DNA of 64,000 nt from Echinometra lucunter (GCA_029962745.1 CM057162.1:19551840-19615839), one strand, 5' to 3'; positions 1-11,176 are shown, counted from the stretch's first letter. Program-made: numbers and translations. The notes: generated by a model from the sequence alone, not told the origin.

Positions 1-459
1 TTTTTTTTTTTCTTGCTTTATCAGAGAATTTTGAGGAAAGAAAAAAAGAACCCCATTGATATTATCCACCTATCCTGAGGGCAAATGTTACGTGTATTTT
101 CAGATACATGTAAGCTTCGGAGTGTTGACAAATATTGTGGTATTTTGCTTTGCAATTACACACCTATTTTACGTTTCAAGACCAAACAATATTATCATAA
201 AATTGTGGACACCAGGGCCCATATTTAGTAAACCTTACTAAGCTACATAGGTCACTGTACAAAATTAGACAACAACTAAGCCTATGAAGGTTTTAGGAAT
301 ATGGGCCGTGGTGTATAAGAATAGCGTCTGCAAAATCCTGGCAAAAATATGAGGCGGAACATGGCTTGTGCAGTGGGGAATAGTGTCTCGTCGATGGGTT
401 TGACCCTACGCATTGTATGCTGGGTAACCTGCAATGTAGGACTAGTAGATAGAACAGAT
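1..459. other. AT-rich non-coding leader, nothing recognised
   Basis: The stretch opens with a T run and has no open frame longer than about 70 codons and no domain I recognise. It ends at the TA dinucleotide where the first inverted-repeat element begins. Confidence 0.5.
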
Positions 460-461
460 TA

Positions 462-1868
462 CCGTAAACTGGGGTGACTTTGGACACAACAGAAAAAAAG
501 TATTGTTTCATTTTACATTCTTTTCCTTGTGATATTTCCAGTATTTTTTCTGTACCGGGGGTATGTTATTTTAGGGGAATGTGTGAATATTATGAATGAC
601 TATTGTGCTCTTGTATATTTCATTGCCTTACATTGTTTTTGTACTTTTCTTTGCAGGGTCCATAAAATGCTTGATTTTTATGGCCGTCGAACTTTTGGTA
701 CTCCAGAAATACAGAAGAATGGAAGCTCAAGCCTACTGGCTGGATAGTGAACATAAAGGGATCATGAACCCACCTGTATAGTCTTGATACCTGACCACCC
801 TTGCAAATCTGAAAATAAGTCATGTCCAATTTCACCCCATGATTTGGCTTCACGTACGGGGTGACTTTGGACATCAAAGGAGTACCAAATGTTCGACAGC
901 TACGTAACTATTCATGCAGTGCCCTGGTTAACTACACGTTTTCAAGTTTGTTCATTTACTATTTTGGATATTTAGGCATATAATAATTCAAAATATCAAA
1001 TTTAATTACAAAATCTTGAAAAAAGTGTGCAACCAAGTGTCTGTTAATGCCCCTTTAAAATGAAAGTTCTTACATGTTTATTGTTAGCAAAATTTTGTAG
1101 CTAAAATACCACCACAAAACGTATGTACATGTTCAAGTTGTACTTGTACATGTAAGTCATTATTTGGTGGCTGTTGAAAAAAATTGAACAGATTGGAGTT
1201 GTTAAGATTTAAAAAAAAAAAAAACTGTATTGTAGTCCAAAGCTAACCAGGTGGTCAGCTACTAACCGTGCTAATTGCAAGTAACAGGTCCACAGAAAAT
1301 TCATGCAGTGCCCTGCTTAACTACACTTTTTCAAATTTGTTCATTTACTATTTTGAATATTTAGGCTTATAAGAATTCAAAACATAAAATTTAATTACAA
1401 AATCTTGAAAAAAGTGTGCAACCAAGTGTCTGTTAATGCCCCTAGCAAAATTTTGTAGCCAAAATACCACCACAAAAACGTACGTACAAGTTGTACTTGT
1501 AAGTCATTATTTGGTGGCTGTTGAAAAAAATTGAACAAATTGGAGTTGTTAAGATTAAAAAAAAAACTGTATTGTAGTCCATAGTTCCCCCATAAGGAGG
1601 TTTACTTCAGACAATTAGCTGTACAGGTGATTATGCAATGGGATATTTATGGTTGTCCAAAGTCACCCCAAACTCCGGGGTCACTTTGGACAAACTTTGA
1701 CCAAAAAAATAATCATGAAATAAAATAAACTGCAGGGAATTCTATATAACACGATTTCCTCTTTATTGGTACTTGCCAACCCCCACATTACCCCTAGAAT
1801 TCCTCTGTTCATAATGAAGATATTGATATAAATAGTTAAAATTTGTCCAAAGCCACCCCATTTTACGG
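462..1868. mobile_element. Non-autonomous TIR DNA transposon with TA target site
   Basis: The left end (from 462, CCGTAAACTGGGGTGACTTT) is matched in reverse complement by the right end (about 1841-1868, ending ACCCCATTTTACGG) with about three mismatches over 28 bases. Both ends are flanked by TA (460-461 and 1869-1870), the target duplication of the IS630-Tc1-mariner superfamily. A second inverted pair of the same terminal motif lies inside, at about 855-873 and 1654-1672, and an abutting copy of the motif at 1677-1692 makes a local palindrome, so a related copy may be nested within. No transposase is visible. The family assignment rests only on the TA flanks. Confidence 0.75.
911..1581. repeat. 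Direct repeat pair inside the 1.4-kb element
   Basis: Bases 911-1240 and 1300-1581 are near-identical direct repeats. Both begin TTCATGCAGTGCCCTG, contain GTGTGCAACCAAGTGTCTG, and end near ACTGTATTGTAGTCCA. The second copy lacks a short block around TGAAAGTTCTTACATG. This is an internal tandem duplication of the transposon body. Confidence 0.8.
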
Positions 1869-2219
1869 TACTGTGATATTGTGGATGCTGATATGAATGG
1901 GGACGAAAAGGAGAATACATTAATATAATATTACCATATTTTTTTAGTAATATAATTGGTATCGAGGGAAATCATGATTACGTAATATTGCGGGATAAGG
2001 TAATACGAGACCCCCCCCCCATGCTCTTAAGTAAATTTTTCTGGTAAAACAGACACATGAAAAAGTTGAGAGCTCCCCTTCTTGAAAATTCTGGCTATTA
2101 ATTAATTACGTGTATAGGTAGGTAGGCAATTAAATAATTAAAATAATTTATTTTCTCATGCATAGTACATATTTCATGCCACAGGCAGCCTTTACTTTGT
2201 TCAAATTTATTTTAGAATA
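1869..2219. other. Short unique spacer between two DNA transposons
   Basis: AT-rich spacer with a ten-base C run at 2011-2020. No gene or element is recognised. Confidence 0.4.
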
Positions 2220-3699
2220 CAGGGGAAACTCGGTATAACGAGGTCGTCGGGACCGAAGGGTTTTCCTCGTTATAGCCGTTACCTCGTTATATCAGAACAA
2301 ACAAAAAAGTGTATGTATGGGACTACATTACATACAAGAATGTACAGAGGTCTGCTGCCGCTACTTATGAACTCATTTTGCAGCTACAGAGACATTGATA
2401 GTAATATCATCCTCTGATCTAGCTGATAATATTCTGGATGATATTAGAAAATGTGTTTAAACTACAAATTTCAGACGCCAAAATTACCGATGACATGAAA
2501 GTTCATCGCACCATCGAGGTTGCCCGTTCTGCGGTATGAAAAAAAAAGTTACGCGCTGTACTATACCACAAATAAAAACACGTAATCTGCGTGCATCGAC
2601 CGCCCAGTTGAGCGAGCTGGGACTTGTTTGTGTCAGTAGCAGTGCCGTTATCTCTGCTGAATGGTTTTTGCGGGGGTTTTTGTTGATAATGCTGCAGTGA
2701 AATTTGCTTGCTCGTTATAACTAGTGCTGTAGTCAAACATTTTTCCATCCGGTAAACGACCGCCCATGCCACTAACCGTTTTCAATTCGACAGTTTCGGA
2801 TAAACGGAGATTTACTGTCAGCCAGGGATTACACATTGTTTGTGTAGCTACTTGTAATATTTCAAGTTTTTCTGACTTAATTGTCATCATAAATCAACTC
2901 AAAGACTTACGATGCTGTGTCTTTACTAGTGATCTTTCTTAACGCAAAGTTCTTAAACTACGTCAACTAACCATTGATAAGCTCACCGGAAGATTGGTCC
3001 CTCACGTCACTCGTATGTCGTGGCGCGGACGAGTGATGCAGCACCTCCGTACTGTATTTCAAATACGTATGTGCGCCTCTCATTGCCCCTGCACAAGCGA
3101 TACACTCGGATGTATGTAACGTAACGCGCACTTGTTTACTGGCTCGCGATCGCCCGCGCCAACACAAAAATATGTACATTCCGCAAAAAGTACCAAGAGC
3201 AGAGCTTTCGAAGCCAATTTGAAGATCGGGAATCGTCCATAGAGATCGCCTCATTAATCATTGATATGTCCTATCGGTACATGTACTTTCGATGTACAGC
3301 AAAAGTACATACTCTTTAATTTGAGAATGAAAAATGATCGATACCTTCAGCATGTATAAAAGAATAGTTCCGCGAGAGAAAATGCTGTACTAGTCTATGG
3401 GATTTCATCTTTGCAACTTTTCACTGATAACTGAAATAAGCAACAATTTCGTAGTACCGTTACCACAGCACTAGAAAAACGTTCGTTGACCGTTACACCA
3501 TGTACGTTCGCTGGTGTCTTCAGCTATGTGTAGAAAACGAACATGAATACAGCGCAGCGAATTATTGCGCAATACAATCGCAGTGAAAGCCAAATAGATC
3601 TATACATGAGCTCTCTCGCACAGTATTTTGTAAGTACAATTACTAAAGTTTACAACCTAAATAAATAAGTTGTTTATTTATTTTTTCTGCCAGGATACG

Positions 3700-3790
3700 G
3701 TCTCAATCGGTTGATACTGGAACTGTCTCGGGGCCTGAGACCGCCGGGATTTGATCCCAATCTCGGACCGGCTGACAGCACTACTTTCAA
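3700..3790 (-). other. tRNA-like T-arm sequence, possible SINE remnant
   Basis: On the minus strand GGGATCAAATCCC resembles a tRNA T-arm/B box, with a seven-base loop ATCAAAT between short stems. No convincing A box or full cloverleaf could be built upstream. I list it only as a possible tRNA-derived SINE fragment inside the DNA transposon. Confidence 0.2.
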
Positions 3791-3875
3791 TAGGCGGCAA
3801 CTTTGGCAAAGGTGTGATATTTTCGTTTATCCGAAAACCGTTTGGTTTTGACTCCCCGTTAAACGGAATTGAAAA

Positions 3876-5955
3876 TAGGGAGTTTTCGATTTGCACGTTC
3901 ACTAGTGGACTGCGACGTATGCGGTCAATTTTTTGAAGCAGGGTTGACGAGGCACGCAGATGTATATTTTACCTTTTCGATTTCACACGACGACGACGCG
4001 ACGTACGTACCAGCTCATTGACGTCATCTTCATAGTTGTAATTGCAAGATCATAATCATGCCGAATCTCCATTTTTAATATGAAACTGTTTTCAATCGAT
4101 GTTTTTTAATCAGATTTAGTTTCATTATTTTCATGTGAAAATTCTGTAATAAACCAGTCCAATAAGAAATTAAACATATTATGCAAATGGGAAACGAGTT
4201 TATTTGGCTATACAGATGTTGAGAATGCTCTTTCTTTGGGATGTAACAGCATCTGTATGTCTTCACAATTTTACATTTTTGCTTGTCAGACATTCTGGAC
4301 GGGAAAGTGCTTCCGAAAATGGTGATGACCTTTGAACTCTTTTTTTTTTTTGCTTGTCAGAAAATTTTTGCCCCCCTGACGAGGTTTGCCAGGTACGCCA
4401 CTGACTATATATGTTTACACAATATTTCAGTAACAAGAATAAATTTATAAAAATCTAACAAGGAAATTGAAATAGCCGTTCCAAAAACCGACCGTTATAA
4501 AAAAAGATGACATCGTTTACAAATATTAGCTAAAAATTTTCATATTGAGAAATACTTTCAATGCATTTTACAATATGAGATTTTCAGATAGGTATTTTAA
4601 AACTACAACTCAGTTGTTTATACAATTTTCAAGTATCAAAATTAGCTTTTTAAAAATCTAAAATGTTAATAACTTTAAGGGGAAAGACCTAACACATTTA
4701 AAACCTTTTTTTTGGGGGGGGGGTAGTTAGTAGTTACGTGGGCAAGACTCTTTTGTGAGATTGAGATGTACATGAAAGGCAATTATAATGGACCTTTTTT
4801 GGTAAATATGTAATACATAATAAACATGGGAAATAATCCCAACAAACTAATATAAAAAAATAAGTCTTGTATTGGAACACCAACAAGCATAGATTTACAG
4901 TAGAAAAATTCCACCAAATTCACTCCCTCTCCAATGATGAATGAGCTGTCTCGAGTTCGCTGTCAGGTTTCATCGCGCAAAATTTGAATTGGAAAGCTTA
5001 TGCCATGGAGAGAGAAATGGCTCGATTTGGGACCAACTTTAGCCTCAATTTCACGGATACTAGGAGTAGGATTACTATTTTGGAATAAAACTTATCTGGT
5101 CAGTATTTCCTGTATTGATTCGCTGACCGGTAAGCTAGTTGTTTTCAAACACCACTTTCAAAAGTAAATTTTTTATCTTGATAGGCCTACCCTACTGATA
5201 GTTTCTTACAACACCCCATAAACTGTAGTGTTTAATACTGTTACTTTTGTTAGATCTAAATAGTCTTAGATTTTTTTAGACTTAGATTTAACAGTTAAGT
5301 TAGTCTTATTAGATTAGATCTAACTTAGTCTTACTAGATCTAGATCTAGATAGAGTCAGATAAACACAGTCACAGGACAGAACAAGAAATTTCTTCTTTA
5401 AGCAGCATCAAAATCTAATTGCAGTGTCAACCGGAATTAATACAGAAACGTGTTACAGAGGGAAATTATGAAATTGATAGGAATAGTCAAACGCTAGGAG
5501 GTCTAACTTTACGCCCGCAAATTTTACTTGCATGGCTATACTAAAGCACGGCTAACACCAAATTCGGTGCATGGGACTGTATGCTGCAACAGATTGCCGA
5601 TGCAGAAATAAAATGTGTTCCTTTTATGGATATTTCTGCAACAATTTTGAATTAAGGGAAATCACAGACAAGAGAATGTGTTAGTTTTAGAGAACTTATG
5701 CTTCCACTACTCTCCGCTTGCAGAATCAAGTCAATTGGGTCCATTTTGTGATTTGTAATGTGGTGTTTTGTATAGCGCTTACCAAATATCGCGCCAACGT
5801 CGTCACAGTTTCCAAACGACGGCAAAACTAGGGTGAACACGTTCTAGAAATCTGCTACGAACGATGAGCTCGTCGATGCGCATGCGCACTGCTTCAAAAA
5901 TTACCGCATACGTCGCAGTCCACTAGTGAACGTGCAAATCGAAAACTCACTAATA
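3876..5955. repeat. Internal inverted arms within the pogo-like element
   Basis: About 60 bases at 3876-3940 (containing TTTCGATTTGCACGTTCACT and GACTGCGACGTATGCGG) are repeated in reverse complement at 5890-5955. The arms bracket about 1.95 kb. They could be the termini of a second element nested in the first, or a symmetric subterminal region of a single element. No target duplication was found that would decide this. Confidence 0.6.
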
Positions 5956-6171
5956 ACCGTGATGTTACAGCACTAGTTATAACGGGAATGATTATCAATG
6001 TATTTCTTTGTTTAAGGGGTTAAGGATTTAGCTCATTATAGCCAATATCTCGTTATAACAGGTTCATGCCACCATAGACTTACACGTAAGTAAATTTGGG
6101 ACCGTGACAAAACCCTCGTTAAAGCCGTTACCTCGTTATAGCCGAGCTCGTTATATCGGGATTTCCCTGTA

Positions 6172-6371
6172 CTAACCAGAAAAGGAGGTACGGTTTGTCT
6201 TGTAGGCCTTGATATTATTCTTTCTGTAGTGTTCGTAACACAGATCTGTAGTGTCCGTAATACTGGCTCCTACCCGTTTCTGCCCACAATGCTGAAACTA
6301 AAACACCATGATGCATTTATTTTACATTTTATTACATCTAACTGATATTATCAGAATGAAATATGAATATC
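6172..6371. repeat. Left part of a possible older element split by the LTR retrotransposon
   Basis: Two copies of a TGTAGTGTYCGTAA word lie at about 6225 and 6251. Two inverted copies (GGACACTAC) lie right of the retrotransposon near 9683 and 9841. Removing the LTR element would leave a roughly 0.55-kb unit with paired terminal motifs. The limits are uncertain. Confidence 0.3.
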
Positions 6372-6556
6372 TGTTACGGGTTTTGAAACCCTAACGACTT
6401 GAACGGAGAATAAATTAGTTCTCTCGGCAAGCAACATTAATCTAGCATGTCTTGTGTCCTGTTTTGGAGTAAACCTGTCTGATTACAGGAGGTTGTAAGG
6501 ATCTTGTGAAATATTAAGTGTGAAGAGTAGAAGTTTTAATTGAGGTGAATGTAACA
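6372..6556 (+). repeat. 5' LTR (185 bp)
   Basis: Begins TGTTACGGGTTTTG and ends GAATGTAACA. The left neighbour is target duplication ATATC. It matches the 3' LTR at 180 of 185 positions by eye. The length is short for a Gypsy-type LTR. Confidence 0.93.
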
Positions 6557-6572
6557 TGGGGGCACGTCAAAG
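6557..6572 (+). promoter_or_regulatory. Primer binding site of the LTR element
   Basis: The bases directly after the 5' LTR read TGGGGGCACGTC. A TGG at this position is the usual complement of a tRNA CCA end and so the likely minus-strand priming site. The specific tRNA cannot be named from sequence alone. Confidence 0.55.
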
Positions 6573-7090
6573 GAGGTAACCTGAAAATAATCGTAAATCA
6601 TGTGAATTCCATCACAAGCTTTCGTCAATGGCCTCTGTATTTCCGGTAATACGGTAAAACACATTTGGTTTGGTCATTTTTGGTTTTGGTCGAGAAATCA
6701 TTCGAGGAGTTTGATTTCTTTTTGTCGTAGGCCTAGAGTTCTGCTTGAAGAAGTGTCGGTGTTTGTCATGGGTTACAGCTCATTTGTGGCTTGTATGAGA
6801 TGCTCCTGAGTTTTGTAGATTCTTTAGTTTGTACGAAGAATCTATAATAAGTTGGATCTAGTTTACGTAGGCCACAGGACTTGGTCTAGGACTTTGATAC
6901 GGCTTATAGTATACACGTCTAGTGTGTGCGCTTACGTATATGCGTATATGGTACTATACTGTGTGTGCATGTGTGTGTGTCTGAAAATTTAGTGTTGTTT
7001 GCGCACGGGTCACGCAGAACTTTTTTTTTCGCGGTAGTCTTATTTAAAGGCTTAGAAAATTTTTGCTGTTTTATGTCTTCTTGACTTACA

Positions 7091-7741
7091 ATGGCAGAGG
7101 ATAAGATGAAGATTTTTTTGGATCATCCCACTCTCAAAGGGTTGAATTCTCTTAGGAATGACGAATTGCTTGAGGTTGCAAAACAATTTCGAGTGGCTGC
7201 TCAGTCCACTTCACGGAAAGCAGAAATTAAAGACAGTGTCCATCAGTGGCTTAATGACAATGAAGTCTGGGCGGAAGTGAAAGAGGATGAATCTTCCGAG
7301 TCTTCTGTTGATCCTCTGAATAAGAGCGGCAGTGAAAAGAACATTGAGGCCGAGGTTCGTCTGAAAGAACTTGAGTTGCAAGGAAAGAAAATAGATCTTG
7401 AAATGAAAACTCTAGAGATGAAAATGAAAGAGATGAAATTTGGGAAGAGTCGGGATGGGAGTAAGTCACTAAGCTTTGATGTTTCCAGGAATGCAAAATT
7501 GGTTCCAAAGTTTTGTGAGGACAAAGTGGATGAATTCTTTCATCACTTTGAGAAGCTGGCTTCTAGCTTGGAGTGGCCGAAGACAGCATGGCCAACACTG
7601 GTCCAATGTTCTCTTGTCGGTAAAGCACAGACAGTGTATGCCTCTCTATCAATTGATGAATGTTCTGATTACGATACTTTGAAAAGCGCAATTTTGAATT
7701 TGTACATGAGAAACAGGTGCACTTTGAACGTTGGCTTTTAG
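7091..7741 (+). pseudogene. gag: Gag N-terminal and capsid part, frameshifted
   Basis: This open frame encodes a 216-residue protein starting at an ATG about 535 bases after the 5' LTR. Residues ~85-115 are charged and heptad-like (RLKELELQGKKIDLEMKTLE), suggesting a coiled coil. Residues ~130-200 (KFCEDKVDEFFHHFEKLASS, then WPKTAWPTLVQCSLVGKAQ) match the capsid region common in SCAN-related Gypsy gag proteins, in which a helix with F..FEK precedes a tryptophan and a VGKAQ motif. The expected continuation fails after about residue 205. A block of some 30 residues usual at this point is missing, and the downstream gag homology resumes in another frame at about 7705. This is a broken capsid protein of a retrotransposon, not a host gene. 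Confidence 0.8.
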
Positions 7742-8138
7742 CAAGTGGTGTGGAGAACTTTCAGCAATTGAAAGACCTCACTCTCCTGGATGAACTGAAG
7801 AGTTGCATTTCTCCAGAGATGAGGTTGTATTTGGAGGAGGGGTGGCAGACGTGAAACAGGGTGCTATCCTCCTCGATGAGTATATGCTTACTCACAGAGT
7901 AGGATCTCAGGCTTGTTTTGGTGTAAGCCAAAATAATCTCGGGGCGGGTAATGATCATACATGTACAAGACCCCTCCCTACTAATCAAAAGCGAGATGGG
8001 TCCTTTAGTCTAACATCCAAGAGAAAAAGTGTTGGACCATGCTTCTATTACAAGAAAGATGGTCATGCGATATCGGAGTGTTCATTGCTGATGAAAAAAA
8101 ATCGAAGGCGGAGACTAATCTCAGTGATATATCCGTGA
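7705..8138 (+). pseudogene. gag: Gag C-terminal part with altered zinc knuckle, two frames
   Basis: Gag homology resumes at 7705 in a second frame (HFERWLLASGVENFQQLKDL), with the LLDELKSC stretch usual in the capsid C-terminal helices. It shifts again near 7850 into the frame that reads VKQGAILLDEYMLTHR. Further on comes a nucleocapsid-like knuckle, CFYYKKDGHAISEC at about 8039-8080, where the second cysteine expected in C-x2-C-x4-H-x4-C is a tyrosine. At least two frameshifts and the lost cysteine mean no functional gag can be made from this copy. The zinc knuckle normally packages the element's own RNA. Confidence 0.72.
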
Positions 8139-8755
8139 GTGCATTGGTGAATGGAAGCCGAAACTCTGACTCAAAAGGAAAGGTATATAAGGATTTCAAG
8201 CCTTTCCTATCATCAGGTTTTGTCAGTCTCACTGAAAGTGGGCAAAAAGTACCGGTAACTGTCTTGAGAGACACAGGATCTGTGCAGAGTCTCCTTCGTG
8301 CAGATATCCTTCCCTTTTCAAGGGATTCGTCAGCTGATTCTGAAGCATTGGTCCGAGGTGTGGGAGAGAAAACAATTAGGGCTCCTGTTCACCACATTCA
8401 CTTGCAATCAGCAATTGTATCAGGTCCTGTTGTGGTTGGAGTGCGCCCCACAATTCCTATTGAGGGTGCCACTTTGCTTCTTGACAATGACCTGGCAGGA
8501 GAAAGAGTGATGCCACATGTGGGAGAAAGTCGTGACTCCATACTTCAGGGCAGGTCAGGGTCATTGCCTTTAACAGCTAATTCAGTGCTGTCTCCCTTAC
8601 AGGAGAATTCAGTAGAGGGGGTGACCGAGTTGGTGCAAGAGAGTGATCATACGAAAGGTAGTGACCATGTGGATGGAAAGCAGGAATGTGTATTGGATTT
8701 GTTTTGTTTAGTAACTTGTAACAAAAAAACAAAACAAAACAAAAAGTGCCTATAA
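8039..8755 (+). pseudogene. pro: Retroviral-type aspartic protease region
   Basis: The longest frame is 238 codons. The first ~17 codons overlap the knuckle in another frame and are probably not translated as such. DTGS at residues 78-81 (8270-8281), preceded by VPVTVLR, is the catalytic Asp-Thr-Gly of a retropepsin. GATLLLDNDLAGERV at about residues 142-156 matches the second conserved block that follows proteases in Gypsy polyproteins. Downstream the protein becomes serine- and glycine-rich and ends at a stop at 8753, with no reverse transcriptase YxDD, RNase H or integrase H-H-C-C motif. In a normal element the protease cleaves the polyprotein during particle maturation. Here it is cut off from gag by frameshifts. 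Confidence 0.78.
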
Positions 8756-9276
8756 CCGGAATTCGGAAAGCACAGAATCCTTTGGTGTTTTTGTTTGTAT
8801 TTTCTTGGCGCATTGTCGTAATCCAATTTCGCCTGTTTGCTCTTTCCGTGGCTAGGTGAATGTAGTATTGGAGAGTGAGTCAGTTTTAAGGTGTTCAGAC
8901 ACTTGCTGGCATGATGAATGTGCTTTTAACAAAATTACCTTGCTTCCACATGATAACCTTCTTCTTTTAACGGTAAATATGCAGGATAATACATGTATGT
9001 GATTATATAAATCTTTGTAAACCCACTGTGCTTGATCGTTGTTATTTTGATAAAATGTTTTTTTTTTTTAGTCAAAGGTGTCATTACTCTTTGTCATGTT
9101 TGTACAATGATATGCATGTAAATTGTAACAAAAACTCTCTGTAACTGTTAAAATGTATGGATTGATATGTTTCTCTTTTGGCTTCAGGAAAATGTTCTGG
9201 CATTGATTTTGTAACCCCATGTGCATGCTGGGGAGTTTTGCTCATGTATTACGCAAAACTTTTTTATGGTGGGAGA
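8756..9276 (+). other. 3' non-coding tail and polypurine tract of the LTR element
   Basis: No coding potential was found. A purine stretch GGTGGGAGA (9268-9276) lies directly before the 3' LTR and is the likely polypurine tract that primes plus-strand synthesis. This 520-bp stretch takes the place where several kilobases of pol would be. Confidence 0.65.
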
Positions 9277-9461
9277 TGTTACGGGTTTTGAAACTCTAAC
9301 GACTTGAACGGAAAATAAATTAGTTCTCTCGGCAAGCAACATTAATCTAGCGTGTCTTGTGTCCTGTTTTGGAGTAAACCTGTCTGATTACAGGAGGTTG
9401 CGAGGATCTTGTGAAATATTAAGTGTGAAGAGTAGAAGTTTTAATTGAGGTGAATGTAACA
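9277..9461 (+). repeat. 3' LTR (185 bp)
   Basis: Same boundaries and length as the 5' LTR, followed by target duplication ATATC (9462-9466). It carries five transitions relative to the 5' copy by my count. Confidence 0.93.
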
Positions 9462-9466
9462 ATATC

Positions 9467-10564
9467 AAAAATTGATATTAAGTAAATTTTTGTTTCATGT
9501 TTGTATAAATTCATGGAAAATAGCCTTTTTGTTTGTAAATTTCATATCCAAGAATAGACCGTCTAGGGAAAGGGGGAATTTTTTATTTATATGGAGACAT
9601 ATCAAGAAGAACAGTGAAAAATCAAATTTAAATGACAAGTTAGAAGTACTTGATCTTTTTTACACATCACACACTTGTGTTATGGACACTACAAATGCCA
9701 TTAATTAAATTCCTACAGAAAAATTTTAATGCTTGCCTGAATATTATTATATCACAGCTAGTCCTAGGGAGTAGTTACACAAAGTAAAGTATATAAGAAC
9801 TCTGAAAACATTTTCAAATAGTAGGAATGACACCGTAACGGACACTACAAGAAATTCCGGACAGAATTGATGAATGCATCATTGCGATGGGTGCATATAT
9901 TTTTGTAAAGATTGTATGTATGTTTGATTTTTTGTTTCTAATGATAGGACAGCAAGTTACTAAGAAATATAATCAATCACCAACTAATATGCTAAAAATA
10001 TATAATTTATAGGGGCGAAATCATGCACATTGCTATTTTTCAAAAAAGTGTTACACATGTCTCTTTTCACATAAATGGCCATTGTATCGCAATTTGTTGG
10101 TCATTTCTCAAGCCGTAAACAGCCACTGAGTGGGGATTAAATTGACTATGAGATGAGATGAAAAGATCTGGCATATCTTGTATCATTTCATGGTGATATC
10201 GTATTAAAAAAGTCAAATTTTCAATGTGCAAATGCGTAACAGCCAAAAAGTGGTATTTTTGACCGTATACATGTATTTAACCATTCTTACACAGCCAACA
10301 CACATGAAATCCAAACAAAAGTTGCTGCCTGGAGTGATGGAGAACTCATATGGTCCAACATTTCAGGCCACAAGACATTTGAATAGAATAGACTGCCCGA
10401 AATTCGACCGCTTAAGCTTTTCTACAATATTTATGCTGCTAAACTTACTTTTCATAAAATCGTATCTACATAAATTCATGTCAAATATATCAAATTATTT
10501 TTATCACAATGTTATTTTTTTCATATACATCACACAGTTTTAGAAAATATGCAAATATATCGCT
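9467..10564. other. AT-rich unique DNA, no gene seen
   Basis: Contains the right-hand pair of GGACACTAC motifs (about 9683 and 9841). Otherwise it is AT-rich with only short frames such as 10226-10543, which has no recognisable domain. Confidence 0.4.
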
Positions 10565-10569
10565 ATGTT

Positions 10570-11036
10570 TCATGCCCTTAATTCGATGTCCCCCGGCAAA
10601 CATTCGACCGGGCGCACCGCGCGTACAATGTCAACGCGTATGAGGGCTGCTGAAATGCGCTGCACCATGCACGGTTGTCCATCGCGGAGGTTCCGGCACC
10701 CAGCGTTGTTCCCCTTGTGGTCGAATGAAGGCCAGCAGGGACTTGCATTTGACTTTGTACATGATGTCAATGCATCGGCAGATACGGGGGGTTTGGTTTT
10801 TCATTTGTTTTTCGCAAATACCATCACACTCGGAGCTTGCGATAAACGAAAATCTCGCCACAAAACCGCCGATTTCTTTATTTTCAGCTTTTTTTCTGCA
10901 ACCATATTTCTTAGCAGTGGGCCTAAGCCTTCGCGTGCTTTGGAAATATGGCGCAGATTTTGCATTTTTGACGCCGGAATATGACTTTTTAGATGGATTT
11001 TTGGAGGTGACTATGGGACTTTCTTGTGGTGAGTGA
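10570..11036 (+). other. CpG-rich block with possible exon and splice donor
   Basis: Bases 10580-10740 are clearly richer in CpG than the surroundings. On the plus strand a pyrimidine-rich acceptor (CAACCATATTTCTTAG, ending at about 10913) is followed by an open stretch ending TTTCTTGTG at about 11030, with the consensus-like donor GTGAGT next. Long overlapping frames exist on both strands (plus 10565-10984, minus 10631-11188), but no protein family is recognised and the minus frame runs into the neighbouring foldback element. This could be a promoter-proximal exon of an unseen gene, or chance. Confidence 0.25.
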
Positions 11037-11176
11037 CAATGTCTCTGTGTGTAATGAAGTGATTTGTGTGTGTGTGGTGGTAAGAATGTGCTGACATGTG
11101 ATATAGTGAAAATAGGTCGAATGACGGGCGCTCTTCTCTGGTTTGGGGTTTTCAGGAGTGATGCATAACACTGTTT

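Larger units (their letters stand above)
2220..6169. mobile_element. Pogo/Tc1-like DNA transposon, no intact transposase
   Basis: The left end starts CAGGGGAAACTCGGTATAAC and the right end reads GATATAACGAG...TTTCCCTG in reverse, giving inverted termini of the CAGGG-AAA-TCGG-TATAACGAG type. TA flanks both ends (2218-2219 and 6170-6171). Subterminal blocks repeat CCTCGTTATAGCCGTTACCTCG on both sides. Further inverted blocks occur inward: TTATAACTAGTGCTGTA near 2713 against its complement near 5971, and a 60-base pair at 3876-3940 and 5890-5955. Open frames inside (for example minus 2503-2890 and 2967-3254) are short and show no DDE transposase motif I recognise. I infer a non-autonomous or strongly decayed member of the IS630-Tc1-mariner group, possibly of the pogo branch. 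Confidence 0.7.
6372..9461 (+). mobile_element. Ty3/Gypsy-type LTR retrotransposon lacking RT, RH and IN
   Basis: A 3,090-bp element with two 185-bp LTRs that start TGTTACGGG and end GTAACA. It is flanked by the 5-bp target duplication ATATC (6367-6371 and 9462-9466). The LTRs differ at five positions by my count, all transitions, so the insertion is fairly old but well preserved. Internally there is a gag with a SCAN-type capsid region, a damaged zinc knuckle and an aspartic protease with its DTG motif. The reading then stops and 3' non-coding sequence follows. Autonomous Gypsy elements carry several kilobases of reverse transcriptase, RNase H and integrase after the protease; none of that is here. 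I infer a deletion derivative or a gag-pro-only non-autonomous family. Confidence 0.92.
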
